A DNA stretch of 64,000 nucleotides. It comes from Eubacterium oxidoreducens (GTDB lineage Bacteria; Bacillota; Clostridia; Lachnospirales; Lachnospiraceae). A program made the translations under genes and the position numbers. Location: positions 97,126-161,125 of the forward strand of contig NZ_FMXR01000010.1 of the NCBI RefSeq assembly GCF_900104415.1, written 5' to 3'. Position 1 is the first letter of the stretch. Every line of letters starts with the position of its first letter. Below, one piece after another: positions 1 through 8,494 of this stretch. The notes below the pieces were generated by a model. The model saw only the letters and a program-made list of their open reading frames with translations, was not told the origin of the DNA and did no database searches.

Positions 1-511
1 CAATCCGAAGATGCTCACAATTCGGATTTGAGCCTATGGCATCTAATGCTTTTCCCTGCATCATCAACATACGATCAAGCGGTTGCTGCTCAAGTTTTTG
101 GTTCACAAAGCGATTAATAAGCTCCGGCATATGATCCGCAATTTTAGCTCCATAATCATCAAAACTCTTAAGATGATAAATAATTTTCCCTTTATAGATT
201 CTTACATACATTTTACGAATCGTCTGAAATCCACGCTTATTTCGAATCGCAAATGTAGAAGATATCGAATGCTTTTGTGATTGTCTTTCATCCTCTTTTG
301 AGCGGTATAAAATCGTCTGATCAATATGACGATCCTCCACAGGCACAAATCGTCCTTCTTCTTGTGCATAGAGTTTTCTCTGCGAAAGAATCTCTAATAT
401 CTCTTCCGTTGATATCTCCATCAAAAGCTGATTCATCTGCGAACCGATTACTTTTCGAATATATCTTAATTCTTCATTTTTTCCTTTTCTTTTCTTATAT
501 TTTCCTGCCAT
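1..511 (-). CDS. Unrecognised basic protein, partial at the left edge
   Basis: An open frame runs leftward from an ATG at 511 off the window edge, giving at least 170 residues without a stop. The N-terminus is very basic (MAGKYKKRKGKNEEL), followed by mixed charged, probably helical sequence; I see no membrane segment or known motif. TAA lies in frame upstream, so the ATG is the first possible start of that kind. It has no Shine-Dalgarno sequence, and TATAAT immediately precedes it, so a later start at the Met near residue 26 is possible. I do not recognise the family. Confidence 0.55.
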   Translation of the reverse strand, partial: MAGKYKKRKGKNEELRYIRKVIGSQMNQLLMEISTEEILEILSQRKLYAQEEGRFVPVEDRHIDQTILYRSKEDERQSQKHSISSTFAIRNKRGFQTIRKMYVRIYKGKIIYHLKSFDDYGAKIADHMPELINRFVNQKLEQQPLDRMLMMQGKALDAIGSNPNCEHLRI

Positions 512-592
512 ATTATAACCAATACCGTATTACAAATAGCACCGCTATCGTAATATCTCCTTATAAAAATACATCCATCCTTACAAAATCTT

Positions 593-1525
593 CTATAGCA
601 TATTAAAAACCGTCATCATAAGCGGAATCGTAATCAAGCTGCATAAAGTTGAAACAAAAACCGTCTTTGCTGCCAGATCAGTATTGGTCCCATATTGCTC
701 AGAAATAATAGATATTGCCGATGCAATCGGAAGTGCCGACATCAAAACCAACACTTTTGGCATCATCAGGCTGCTTTCTTTAAAAACCAACTTTATTACC
801 AAAATCGTAAGTAACGGCATCACAAAAAGTCTCATAATCGTTGCAATCCATACGTCTCGCCCCTTAAAGACATTTCTCAGATTAATCCTTGATAACGATA
901 GTCCGACCACAATCATAGACAAACCGGCCGTCAGATTTCCCACATAAGTTAATAAATCCGTTGCCAATTGCACAACCGGAATCTGAAAAAAGTAGAATAT
1001 TAGACCTACCACAACTGCAATATTAATATTATTTACAAACATCTTCTTTATGCTTACCGTCTTTCCTACCGCATATCCTTTTGTTAAGAGCTTTATTCCA
1101 AACGAAAACATCACAAAATTCGTAATGATGTTTGCAAATACCATCAAAAAAAGACCTTCGTCCCCATATAAAGACAGCACTAACGGAAATCCCATAAATC
1201 CGTTATTCATAAACATGCAAGAAAAGATCCAAACGCCACGATTGCTTCGCTGCGCACGACATACTTTTATCAAAACCAGTCCGAGAACCATTCCTCCAAG
1301 ATGCATAATAAAAGCAGCGATTAAGATCAAACCACTTTGCTGTACCAGCTCCTTCTCAAACGGTCGAATCATCGTCAAAAAAACCGTTGCAGGAAATGCC
1401 ACTTTTAAAATAAAAGTAGACAAATCCGGCGCAAACTGAGCTCTCAATATATTTCTTTTTCCTAAATAAAATCCCAAAAAAATCAGGACAAACAATATAA
1501 ATACTCTACTAAAAATAACACCCAT
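593..1525 (-). CDS. AEC family (auxin efflux carrier-like) transporter
   Basis: Integral membrane protein of about 310 residues with roughly ten hydrophobic segments in two halves, starting GVIFSRVFILFVLIFLGFYL and ending in another hydrophobic stretch. Length, two-bundle layout and motifs such as NNGFMGFPL fit the AEC/BASS-fold permeases, which export organic acids or other small anions. The substrate cannot be told. I chose the ATG at 1525; a TTG at 1546 would add seven residues, and neither has a strong ribosome binding site. It is transcribed leftward and separated from the next upstream gene by a terminator. Confidence 0.8.
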   Translation of the reverse strand: MGVIFSRVFILFVLIFLGFYLGKRNILRAQFAPDLSTFILKVAFPATVFLTMIRPFEKELVQQSGLILIAAFIMHLGGMVLGLVLIKVCRAQRSNRGVWIFSCMFMNNGFMGFPLVLSLYGDEGLFLMVFANIITNFVMFSFGIKLLTKGYAVGKTVSIKKMFVNNINIAVVVGLIFYFFQIPVVQLATDLLTYVGNLTAGLSMIVVGLSLSRINLRNVFKGRDVWIATIMRLFVMPLLTILVIKLVFKESSLMMPKVLVLMSALPIASAISIISEQYGTNTDLAAKTVFVSTLCSLITIPLMMTVFNML

Positions 1526-1561
1526 AACTTTATTATCAAACCACAATCAATTATCCATGTC

Positions 1562-1594
1562 AAATAAAAGGGTTACTGATTTTCACAGTAACCC
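1562..1594 (-). terminator. Rho-independent terminator after the GDSL hydrolase gene
   Basis: A perfect 9 bp stem (GGGTTACTG at 1570-1578 with CAGTAACCC at 1586-1594, loop of 7) is followed on the minus strand by a T-rich run. It lies just downstream of the stop at 1632. Confidence 0.85.
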
Positions 1595-1631
1595 CATTGT
1601 TCTTCATTTCAAATATCATATCCTTGGCAAA

Positions 1632-2270
1632 TCAAAAGTCAATCAGACGAATCAATCGGCTCAACTTATTTGCTAAAATTTCGTGTTCCGATGGCATCAT
1701 ATGTACGCTATCTTGTCTCGACGATCTTACATAAGCTGCCGCATTTACAAAAATACATCCATACTGTTCGGCAATCTGTTCATATAATGCCGGCAATTCC
1801 TTCGATCGCTCAATTGCACTTTCATCAAACGAATAATTAAAAGCACTTGTCTTAATTCCCGTTCCAATAATCGGCGGAGCCATCAAAATAATCTTAGGCA
1901 CATACCCTTGCTTTTCCTTTGTAAACGAAATGGTTTCCTCAACAAGCTTTTCCATTCCTCTCGCCACATCAATAGCGGTGGCATTGAACTGTTTTTTTAA
2001 ATCATTTGTTCCCAACATAAAAATCACCATATCAAGCGGTTTATGAGAATTAAGACAAGGTCTTAGATAATCATAACCATTCTTCCATGGTTCTTTTGGA
2101 TCCGAAAACACCGTTGTTCTACCATTGCACCCTTCTTCTATCAAATCACAAAAATCTTGAAGATTCGATTGCAATAGTGCTGTCCATCTGGTCTTCTTTG
2201 AAAAGCGCATTCCATTCAATGGATTGTATCCATATGTGTTGGAGTCGCCATAGCATAAAATATTCTTCAT
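1632..2270 (-). CDS. SGNH/GDSL-family hydrolase
   Basis: A 212-residue soluble protein without a signal peptide. It has the SGNH blocks: block I GDSNTYG near residue 8 with the catalytic Ser, block III GTNDLK near residue 87, and block V DSVHMMPSEH near the C-terminus with the catalytic Asp/His pair. The spacing resembles cytoplasmic arylesterase/thioesterase-like members that deacylate small esters or carbohydrates. The true substrate is unknown. It stands alone, with about 150 bp to the next gene upstream and its own terminator downstream. Confidence 0.85.
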   Translation of the reverse strand: MKNILCYGDSNTYGYNPLNGMRFSKKTRWTALLQSNLQDFCDLIEEGCNGRTTVFSDPKEPWKNGYDYLRPCLNSHKPLDMVIFMLGTNDLKKQFNATAIDVARGMEKLVEETISFTKEKQGYVPKIILMAPPIIGTGIKTSAFNYSFDESAIERSKELPALYEQIAEQYGCIFVNAAAYVRSSRQDSVHMMPSEHEILANKLSRLIRLIDF

Positions 2271-2426
2271 CAGTACCCACCCAATTATTATTATTCAAGT
2301 CTTGCTAAACGAAACTTGGCGCAAACAAAAATAAACTGTGAATTTTGTCTTTATACCCAAAGAAATTGTAGCATTTCTAACAAAAAAACTCAACCGTCAT
2401 TAAATGTTACATGTTTCAAAGCCCCC

Positions 2427-3272
2427 TTAGTCTTTTTGCAGCAACTCCCTCATTGCATGATAATCTCTATCCGGATGCTTTTTTTGCGCAACGTTTATTA
2501 CCTGATTTGAAACTGATTTATAAATCTTTTTTTGCTCCTGACTCAACTGAGATAAATGTTTTTCAACCGTAATCAAATCATTACGTTCAATCGGACCGGT
2601 CAGTGCCGCTTGCGGTCCTCGTTCAATAACCGCTTCTACATTGCCGATAATTAACGGTGCCATAGCCTTTAACGCTTCTTCTTTATCAAATCCACACTCT
2701 TCCATCATTTCCTGCGCCATGGATAAAAGTCCGACAACCAGATTTGAAGCCGTAGCAGCTGCCGTATGATACAACGTTTTCTTATTTGTATCAAATGTCA
2801 AAAGAGGATTTGAACAATTCGCAAAAATATCTTTGATAACAGCAACTGCTTTTGGATTGCCTTCTACTGAAAATGCCGCATCTTTTATCGAAAGATATGT
2901 ACTTTTTTTGTCACTAACCGCATATAATGGGTGGATAGATGCCGGATATCCTCCTAGACTCAGTGCGCCTTCAAACACTTTTGAACTGATGCTTCCCGAA
3001 CAATGCAAAATACATTTTTCTTGTATCGAACATGTCTTAACCTCTTGCCAGACACTTTCTATCAATCCATCCGGTACCGTGATCAACACCACCTCACTGT
3101 CTGCAACCAGCTCTTTTATAGTCCGATAGATTTTTGAATGCGTAAAAGAAGCTGCCCATGCAGCAGCATCTTCCTTAGTATCATAATAGCCGATTATTCG
3201 ATTGTTCTGCTCTGACCAGTACTTGCCAAGCGTACATCCTACCTTTCCGGCACCAATAATTCCAATATCCAT
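2427..3272 (-). CDS. Rossmann-like and DUF2520 domain oxidoreductase
   Basis: A 281-residue protein. The N-terminus carries a nucleotide-binding GIIGAGKVGCTLGKYW loop typical of NADP-dependent Rossmann domains. The rest resembles the DUF2520 family, related to 6-phosphogluconate/ketopantoate-reductase-like dehydrogenases, including an HPLYA segment and the conserved helical region around HTAAATASNLVVGL. A reductase or dehydrogenase of a small 2-keto or hydroxy acid is likely, but no substrate is assigned. It is the last gene of a run that begins at rsmH (6157), about 37 bp after ybaK. Confidence 0.8.
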   Translation of the reverse strand: MDIGIIGAGKVGCTLGKYWSEQNNRIIGYYDTKEDAAAWAASFTHSKIYRTIKELVADSEVVLITVPDGLIESVWQEVKTCSIQEKCILHCSGSISSKVFEGALSLGGYPASIHPLYAVSDKKSTYLSIKDAAFSVEGNPKAVAVIKDIFANCSNPLLTFDTNKKTLYHTAAATASNLVVGLLSMAQEMMEECGFDKEEALKAMAPLIIGNVEAVIERGPQAALTGPIERNDLITVEKHLSQLSQEQKKIYKSVSNQVINVAQKKHPDRDYHAMRELLQKD

Positions 3273-3308
3273 AAATTTCCGCCTTGCTCCTTCACCCAGA
3301 TATCACTC

Positions 3309-3791
3309 CTATAATTCTTCTGTGACATCTCCTAATTCATATTTTATCATCTTCGAAAGGTCGTCTAGCGCCACTTCAACTTGACGTCCCACCTTTCCGC
3401 CACTAAAGAAAATCGTATCAAAAGAAGCGGCACTTTCATCAACTACTGTACGAAAAAACTTCTTCATTCCAATCGGCGAACAACCACCATGAACATACCC
3501 TGTTAGTGGTAATAATTCCTTGGATTTAATCATTTCAACCTTCTTTTCGCCAACAAGTTTTGCCGCCTTTTTCAGACTCAACCCTTTATTCACCGGCACA
3601 ACAAAGACATAATGACTCTTAGAATGTCCTACTGTTACCAGTGTTTTAAATGTCTGATTCGGATCTTGTCCCATAGCTATGGCCACTTGTTCTCCACTCA
3701 CCGAAGCATCCAGCTCATGCTTATAAGCTCGGTACGGGACCTTTTTTTGTTCTAACAAGCGCATCACATTGGTTTTTTCTTCTTTCTTCAC
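3309..3791 (-). CDS. ybaK: Cys-tRNA(Pro)/Cys-tRNA(Cys) deacylase YbaK family
   Basis: A 160-residue single-domain protein of the YbaK/EbsC family, which hydrolyses mischarged Cys-tRNA(Pro). Conserved features are the lysine in FKTLVT, the strand-helix region VPVNKGLSLKKAAKL, and the GGCSPIGMKK loop near residue 104. Length matches the family (about 155-160). Its start abuts the stop of nfo, so the two are probably translated from one message. A second, differently branched tRNA-editing protein is encoded at 41811-42356. Confidence 0.9.
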   Translation of the reverse strand: MKKEEKTNVMRLLEQKKVPYRAYKHELDASVSGEQVAIAMGQDPNQTFKTLVTVGHSKSHYVFVVPVNKGLSLKKAAKLVGEKKVEMIKSKELLPLTGYVHGGCSPIGMKKFFRTVVDESAASFDTIFFSGGKVGRQVEVALDDLSKMIKYELGDVTEEL

Positions 3792-4622
3792 TTAAATCAT
3801 CCATTCCTTTATCATTGCGATTTCTTTTGCATATCCTTCATCATCATTAGGCGTTTCCAAAATAAACGGCTTATTCTGAAGCCACGGATGTTGCACAACC
3901 TTCTTAAGACCAGCAATTCCAATCTCACCTTCTCCGATTTTCGCATGACGATCCTTATGAGAACCACATATATTCATACTATCGTTAATATGCACCGCTT
4001 TTAAATTATCAATTCCGATAACTTCGTCAAATGTTTTTAGAATTTCATCTAATTCTTGCTCTATATTGTATCCGCCATCCCAAACATGACAGGTATCAAA
4101 ACACACTCCTAAATGCTGTGGATAACGAACTTTGCTTATAATATCTGCAAGTTCTGAAAGATTTCTTCCAACTTCCGTCCCTTTCCCCGACATAGTCTCA
4201 AGCAGCACTGTCGTATGCATATCTTCAAACATCGCCTGATCTAAGCCTTCTACAATCATCTCTATGGCAGGTCCAATTCCCTGCCCCACGTGAGAACCCG
4301 GATGAAAATTATAATAATTCCCCGGCAGATATTCCATTCGTTTTAAGTCTTCCGCCATAGCCTCTTTTGCGAAAGCTCGAACACTTTCCTTAGACGAACA
4401 AAGATTCATGGTATAAGGCGCATGAGCTACCAATGTCCCAAATTCATGTTCTTTTATATATTGATCAAGCGCCTGCATATCCTTGATATCAAGCGGCTTT
4501 GCCTTTCCACCTCTTGGATTTCTTGTAAAGAATGCAAATGTATTACCTCCTAGGGCCGATTCTTTTTTCCCCATTTCCAAATATCCGTTAGAAACAGATA
4601 AATGATTTCCAATAAAAATCAT
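3792..4622 (-). CDS. nfo: Endonuclease IV (AP endonuclease)
   Basis: A 276-residue Nfo-family TIM-barrel enzyme that cuts 5' of abasic sites in base excision repair. The zinc ligands of the family are visible in order: the histidine in NFHPGSHVGQG, the glutamate in ETMSGKG, DTCH in the CFDTCHVWDGGY segment, HINDS, the DRHAKIGEGEIG loop and the final ETP. The ATG overlaps the mazG stop by four bases (ATGA), indicating translational coupling. The length is typical. Confidence 0.95.
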   Translation of the reverse strand: MIFIGNHLSVSNGYLEMGKKESALGGNTFAFFTRNPRGGKAKPLDIKDMQALDQYIKEHEFGTLVAHAPYTMNLCSSKESVRAFAKEAMAEDLKRMEYLPGNYYNFHPGSHVGQGIGPAIEMIVEGLDQAMFEDMHTTVLLETMSGKGTEVGRNLSELADIISKVRYPQHLGVCFDTCHVWDGGYNIEQELDEILKTFDEVIGIDNLKAVHINDSMNICGSHKDRHAKIGEGEIGIAGLKKVVQHPWLQNKPFILETPNDDEGYAKEIAMIKEWMI

Positions 4623-5101
4623 AATTTGTCACCTCGTCTTTTTTCCTGTTTGCGCTTCGCTGCAACATCGATAAGGCCTTTCGCCTCTTCAAAAGCCCCC
4701 GGCAAATAATCTTCCATCCATTCTTTCCCTAATTTTTCTTCATGTTTTATGCGCTCCCATTCTTCTTTTGAAAAAGTTTTAGCATCGCCAAACACATGCG
4801 GATGTCTACGAATCATCTTATCATTAATTCCTTTTATAACATCCTCTATATCAAAATACCCTTCCTCTTTCGCAATCTGTGCATGCATAACCACCTGCAT
4901 CAACAAATCGCCCAATTCTTCTTTCAAGTTCTCCCAGTTCCCTGTATGACTCAAAATATTAATTCCGCAAACAACTTCTGCCGCTTCTTCTACACAACAC
5001 TTTTTTAAGCTTTCATGCGTCTGTTCCTTGTCCCATAAGCACCCATGTTGTCGATCGCGAAGCGCCTCTACCGTCTGCACAAACTTTTCAAACTCTGTCA
5101 T
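4619..5101 (-). CDS. mazG: MazG-family nucleoside triphosphate pyrophosphohydrolase
   Basis: A 160-residue single MazG domain, half the length of the two-domain E. coli MazG. It has the metal-binding pattern EEAAEV followed by KEELGDLLMQVVMHAQ, where the glutamates and aspartate bind magnesium. Such enzymes hydrolyse (d)NTPs, often non-canonical ones, to monophosphates. Its position between rsmH and nfo fits a housecleaning role beside base excision repair. A lysine-rich tail ends the protein. Confidence 0.9.
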   Translation of the reverse strand: MTEFEKFVQTVEALRDRQHGCLWDKEQTHESLKKCCVEEAAEVVCGINILSHTGNWENLKEELGDLLMQVVMHAQIAKEEGYFDIEDVIKGINDKMIRRHPHVFGDAKTFSKEEWERIKHEEKLGKEWMEDYLPGAFEEAKGLIDVAAKRKQEKRRGDKL

Positions 5102-5119
5102 AATAATTCTCCACCAAAC

Positions 5120-6157
5120 TCAAGATTTAATTGCCCAGCGCATCTTCGTAGACTTTGCTCTGGGATTTCTTCTGCATTCCTCCTGCGAAGGACGAATCAC
5201 TTCCCTTGCAACATTTTCATAAATTCCGGCACGATAGTAATCTTTAAATGCTTTTTTCACCAATCGATCTTCACCGGAATGGAATGTCAAAACAGCTACC
5301 CTACCACCCGGATTGAGCACCGTCGGAAGCTTCTCCATAAATTGATACAACACTTCGAATTCATGATTCACATCAATACGAAGCGCTTGAAAAGTTCTGG
5401 CACACGATTTTTTTACCGCTTCTTTTTGCTCTGCCTTAGGTAAAAAACCAAGTGCCTTTTCAATTACTTTTTTTAGTTGTAATGTTGTTTCAATCGGTTG
5501 ATGCGCTTTCAAAAAACTTGTGATTGTCGTGGCAATTTCCACCGCATATGGCTCATCCGCATTTTCCGTCAAAAGTCCAATCAGTTCTTCTTTTGATAAT
5601 TCTTTTAACCTTTGTGCGGCACTGATTCCTTGTGTCGGATCCATTCTAAGATCCAAAGGTCCATCGGCTTTATAAGTAAATCCTCGTTCAGGATTATCTA
5701 TCTGCATCGATGATACCCCAAGATCAGCCAACACAAAATCAAACTTTCCCGTTTCCTTGACAACCTGATCTATATTCGCAAAATTTATCCGTTTTACGGA
5801 AAAAATTTCTTCATCATACCCTTTTTCACGAAGCCGTTTTGTCGTTTTTTCCGACTCGATTGGATCAACATCAAGCGCATACAAATGCCCTCTCCCGGAC
5901 AACTTTTCCAACATTTTTTCAGAATGTCCACCATATCCTAGCGTACAATCAAGACCTATCTGTCCCGGCTGAATATCAAGAAACTCTAGTATTTCTTCCA
6001 CCATAATGGAAATATGTGTTCCTGCAGGCGTTGAACCTTTTGCGATCACATGTTCTGCCATATCCGCATATTTCTCTGGCTGAAGTTCTTTGTATTTTTC
6101 TTCATATTTCCTCGGATATTTTCCGGAATAATGTACTCTTCTTTTATGTTCTGCCAC
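5120..6157 (-). CDS. rsmH: RsmH-family 16S rRNA (cytosine-N4) methyltransferase
   Basis: A 345-residue class I SAM methyltransferase of the MraW/RsmH family, which methylates N4 of C1402 in 16S rRNA. Visible motifs are the SAM-binding GLDCTLGYGGHSEKML loop, ADLGVSSMQIDNPERGF, DLRMDP and FHSGEDRLVKKAF. About 45 extra N-terminal residues precede the usual start. The gene sits with mazG and nfo instead of the division/cell-wall (dcw) cluster where rsmH normally lies, so it may be a second, divergent copy (RsmH2-like); the dcw copy is not in this window. Confidence 0.85.
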   Translation of the reverse strand: MAEHKRRVHYSGKYPRKYEEKYKELQPEKYADMAEHVIAKGSTPAGTHISIMVEEILEFLDIQPGQIGLDCTLGYGGHSEKMLEKLSGRGHLYALDVDPIESEKTTKRLREKGYDEEIFSVKRINFANIDQVVKETGKFDFVLADLGVSSMQIDNPERGFTYKADGPLDLRMDPTQGISAAQRLKELSKEELIGLLTENADEPYAVEIATTITSFLKAHQPIETTLQLKKVIEKALGFLPKAEQKEAVKKSCARTFQALRIDVNHEFEVLYQFMEKLPTVLNPGGRVAVLTFHSGEDRLVKKAFKDYYRAGIYENVAREVIRPSQEECRRNPRAKSTKMRWAIKS

Positions 6158-6227
6158 AATTCTATCTCCTGCTCATTTCATTTCCAACAATGAAAATTGT
6201 AAAACATTTTTTTCAGATTCACAACCT

Positions 6228-6255
6228 AAAAAAGACCATCACACATATGACGGTC
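6228..6255 (-). terminator. Terminator after the rubredoxin-flavin reductase gene
   Basis: An 8 bp stem (6234-6241 with 6248-6255, one G-T pair, loop of 6) is followed on the minus strand by a T run. It is just downstream of the stop at 6281. Confidence 0.8.
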
Positions 6256-6280
6256 CTTTTTACCTTCTTTCTAACAAATT

Positions 6281-6898
6281 CTATTCATAGATTGGTTCAA
6301 AATCATCCGGTCCATGACCGCAAAGCGGACAGGCATAATCAGACGGAAGTGTTTCTCCTTCATATACATATCCGCAAATCTTACATTTCCATCCAACAAT
6401 TTTCTTATCACTTTCCACTTTAGCCGGCTTTGGTTTTATATCTGCCTGATAATCCGCATATGTAAGAGGGGCATTTTCACTTAACACTTTCGCATCGACA
6501 ACCTCCGCAACAAACAGTGTATGTGTTCCAAGATCCATCTTCTCTACAACCTTGCCGCTAATTACCGCACAAGCCTGCCAGCCAAGATATGGAACTTCGT
6601 TGACATCTGTCGGAAAATTCAGTCCCGCCATCTTATCAACATCTCTTCCGGACTGAAAACCAAAATGCTTGACCGTTTCAAATGTAATGGTATTATCTAG
6701 CAGTGACAATGCAAAAACTCCGCTTTCTTTTATAAGGTCGCAGGTATAATTAGAATTTAGCACCGCTATAGCAATTCTTGTCGGATTATTTGCCACCTGA
6801 ATTCCTGTATTGGTAATACATCCATTGATTTTATCTCCCGATTTTGTCGAAAGCATAAATACCCCATAAGATAAATTATATAGTGCCTTTTTGTCCAT
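6281..6898 (-). CDS. High-molecular-weight rubredoxin (flavin reductase plus rubredoxin)
   Basis: A 205-residue two-domain protein. Residues 1-155 form a flavin reductase-like FMN-binding domain (ALYNLSYGVFMLS, NGCITNTGIQV). The last 38 residues are a rubredoxin with the four iron-binding cysteines in CKICGYVYEG and CPLCGHG. The fusion matches Hrb of acetogens, which passes electrons from NAD(P)H to flavodiiron oxygen or nitric-oxide reductases. I chose the ATG at 6898 because AGGGAGGAAAAC lies correctly upstream; a longer frame to 6997 overlaps the next gene. Confidence 0.9.
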   Translation of the reverse strand: MDKKALYNLSYGVFMLSTKSGDKINGCITNTGIQVANNPTRIAIAVLNSNYTCDLIKESGVFALSLLDNTITFETVKHFGFQSGRDVDKMAGLNFPTDVNEVPYLGWQACAVISGKVVEKMDLGTHTLFVAEVVDAKVLSENAPLTYADYQADIKPKPAKVESDKKIVGWKCKICGYVYEGETLPSDYACPLCGHGPDDFEPIYE

Positions 6899-6920
6899 AA
6901 TGTTTTCCTCCCTAATTGTA

Positions 6921-7514
6921 TTAATCCTTAAACTTCTCCTGTATAATCCTGCATATGTAATCTGCAGTTTTAACATATCCAAACAAAGTACTGTCAATCA
7001 TTAATTGGCGACCATACCGATCCCCTCTGTATGTTCCGGTAATTTGTTTGTGTCTTGCATGTAATGCCAATTCTTTTTCTTTATGCATTTCAGCCGCTTT
7101 CTTCTCACTGATATGATATTCTTCCATTATATGCTTTATCTTAGCTTCCTTCGGTGCATAGATATAGATACTCAGCACATCCTCTCGATTTCTCAAGTAA
7201 TAATTCGCACTTCTTCCGACTATAATACACGAATCTTTCTTTGCAAGTTCTTGTATGATTTCCTCTTGTAATTTAATTGCCTTCTTGGATAAATTAGTAT
7301 AATATACGCCGGAACCTGTTTCCATACCATATAATACACCCTTTTTCATATCGGCTTTTTCAGCATCCGAGCGCTTTGCAGCTGTTTTTTTCACTATCTC
7401 ATCAATAAAATATCGATCATAATATTCTACACCTAGTTTTCCTGCAATAAGCTTCGCTATTTCAATACCTCCGGCTCCAAAATCACAACCAATTGCGATA
7501 ACAAAATGTTTCAT
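6921..7514 (-). CDS. Cytidylate kinase-like family protein
   Basis: A 197-residue protein resembling the cytidylate kinase-like family, with a P-loop-like N-terminus IAIGCDFGAGGIEIAKLIA that lacks the GKS/T lysine-serine pair of true Cmk. YYDRYFIDEIV and the later CIIVGRSANYYLR (Walker B-like strand) are typical. It is probably a nucleotide- or phosphate-binding kinase homologue of unknown substrate. It is followed at 22 bp by the rubredoxin-flavin reductase gene and preceded by the terminator of rpmF. Confidence 0.75.
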   Translation of the reverse strand: MKHFVIAIGCDFGAGGIEIAKLIAGKLGVEYYDRYFIDEIVKKTAAKRSDAEKADMKKGVLYGMETGSGVYYTNLSKKAIKLQEEIIQELAKKDSCIIVGRSANYYLRNREDVLSIYIYAPKEAKIKHIMEEYHISEKKAAEMHKEKELALHARHKQITGTYRGDRYGRQLMIDSTLFGYVKTADYICRIIQEKFKD

Positions 7515-7642
7515 AATGCACCTCCTAATTCTAGTCCCAATTTATTATCTTACAGGAAAATTATACCACGTGCGAACGAATTACGTATATAACTTTTCCG
7601 TCAAAAACATACAATGTATCGTATATTTACAACTCTTATACT

Positions 7643-7673
7643 AAAAAAAGGATTTTCCAATCGGAAAATCCTT
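7643..7673 (-). terminator. Terminator of the yceD-rpmF operon
   Basis: An 11 bp perfect stem (AAGGATTTTCC at 7648-7658 with its complement at 7663-7673, loop AATC) is followed on the minus strand by seven T residues. It lies 22 bp after the rpmF stop. Confidence 0.92.
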
Positions 7674-7694
7674 AATTCGTTTCATATTATGAAA

Positions 7695-7874
7695 TTAATC
7701 CTGAGGGATAATCTCTTTTTTGTTGTAAGAGCCGCATGACTTACATACTCTATGAGGCATCATCAGTTCTCCGCACTTACTGCATTTAACTAATGTAGGC
7801 GCACTCATTTTCCAGTTCGCTCTTCTTCTATCTCTTCTTCCCTTGGAAGATTTGTTCTTTGGACAAATTGACAT
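7695..7874 (-). CDS. rpmF: 50S ribosomal protein L32
   Basis: A 59-residue zinc-ribbon ribosomal protein, starting MSICPKNKSSKGRRDRRRA and containing CSKCG then CKSCGSY, the four zinc-binding cysteines of the C+ form of L32. AAGGAGGTG stands eight bases before the ATG at 7874. It follows the yceD-like gene by four bases, the classic yceD-rpmF pairing in which both are co-transcribed. The length and basic N-terminus match the family exactly. Confidence 0.97.
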   Translation of the reverse strand: MSICPKNKSSKGRRDRRRANWKMSAPTLVKCSKCGELMMPHRVCKSCGSYNKKEIIPQD

Positions 7875-7878
7875 CTGG

Positions 7879-8406
7879 TTACACCTCCTTAAATTGATTA
7901 AAAATATCTTGGATCACTGCCATTCTCGGGTCTAGTTCCGTCTGGTCACAATCGCAAGTTCGAATATTTAAATTCGTTCCACATTTGCTGCAGATTCCCC
8001 TGCAATCTTCCTTGCACAGAACCTTCGCCGGCCAGTTAACCAGAATCTCTCCATAGATGAGTTTATCCACATCCAGGCCCGATCCTATCATATAGTCTGC
8101 CGTTTCTTCTTCTTCCGCCACAATCTCTCCGGCTCCGTCAAGCTTAAGCTTTTCTGCAATCTGTAAAGAAAGCGTTCGCCGAACCGCTTCGAGACATCTG
8201 TCGCACGGAATCGAAACAACAATCTCTAGATCAGCTGATATGCAAAGTTCCCGATTGGAAACATTCTTCATACTCAGCGTAAACGGTGATTGCTTTACAA
8301 TAGGATATTCAACGCCGCTTACCATAACTGATGTCTGTTCAAGCTTTGCTTCAAAGGTTTGTTCCTTATCCGCCGTTGTTAATAACTCTTTTAACTCAAT
8401 TACCAT
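7879..8406 (-). CDS. yceD: YceD family protein (DUF177)
   Basis: A 175-residue protein of the YceD/DUF177 family, linked in bacteria and plastids to 23S rRNA or large-subunit biogenesis. A cluster CKEDCRGICSKCG followed by CDCDQ near residues 132-155 is a probable zinc site. An earlier CDRCLEAV motif lies near residue 74. It is directly upstream of rpmF and read from a consensus promoter at 8443-8471. The biochemical role is not established beyond association with rRNA processing. Confidence 0.92.
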   Translation of the reverse strand: MVIELKELLTTADKEQTFEAKLEQTSVMVSGVEYPIVKQSPFTLSMKNVSNRELCISADLEIVVSIPCDRCLEAVRRTLSLQIAEKLKLDGAGEIVAEEEETADYMIGSGLDVDKLIYGEILVNWPAKVLCKEDCRGICSKCGTNLNIRTCDCDQTELDPRMAVIQDIFNQFKEV

Positions 8407-8442
8407 GGCGCACTCCTATCAAACAATTACGCGTACTAAGAT

Positions 8443-8471
8443 ATTATATTTTTCCAGGGGCCGTTTGTCAA
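8443..8471 (-). promoter_or_regulatory. Consensus sigma-A promoter of yceD-rpmF
   Basis: On the minus strand TTGACA (8466-8471) and TATAAT (8443-8448) are separated by exactly 17 bases and lie about 40 bp upstream of the yceD start. Both hexamers match the consensus perfectly, as expected for a ribosomal-protein operon. Confidence 0.88.
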
Positions 8472-8494
8472 CCTGTTTTTATAATTTTTTATAC

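Noticed and set aside
6899..6997. Upstream extension of the rubredoxin-flavin reductase
   Set aside because: It would overlap the neighbouring gene by 77 bp, while a strong ribosome binding site supports the ATG at 6898.
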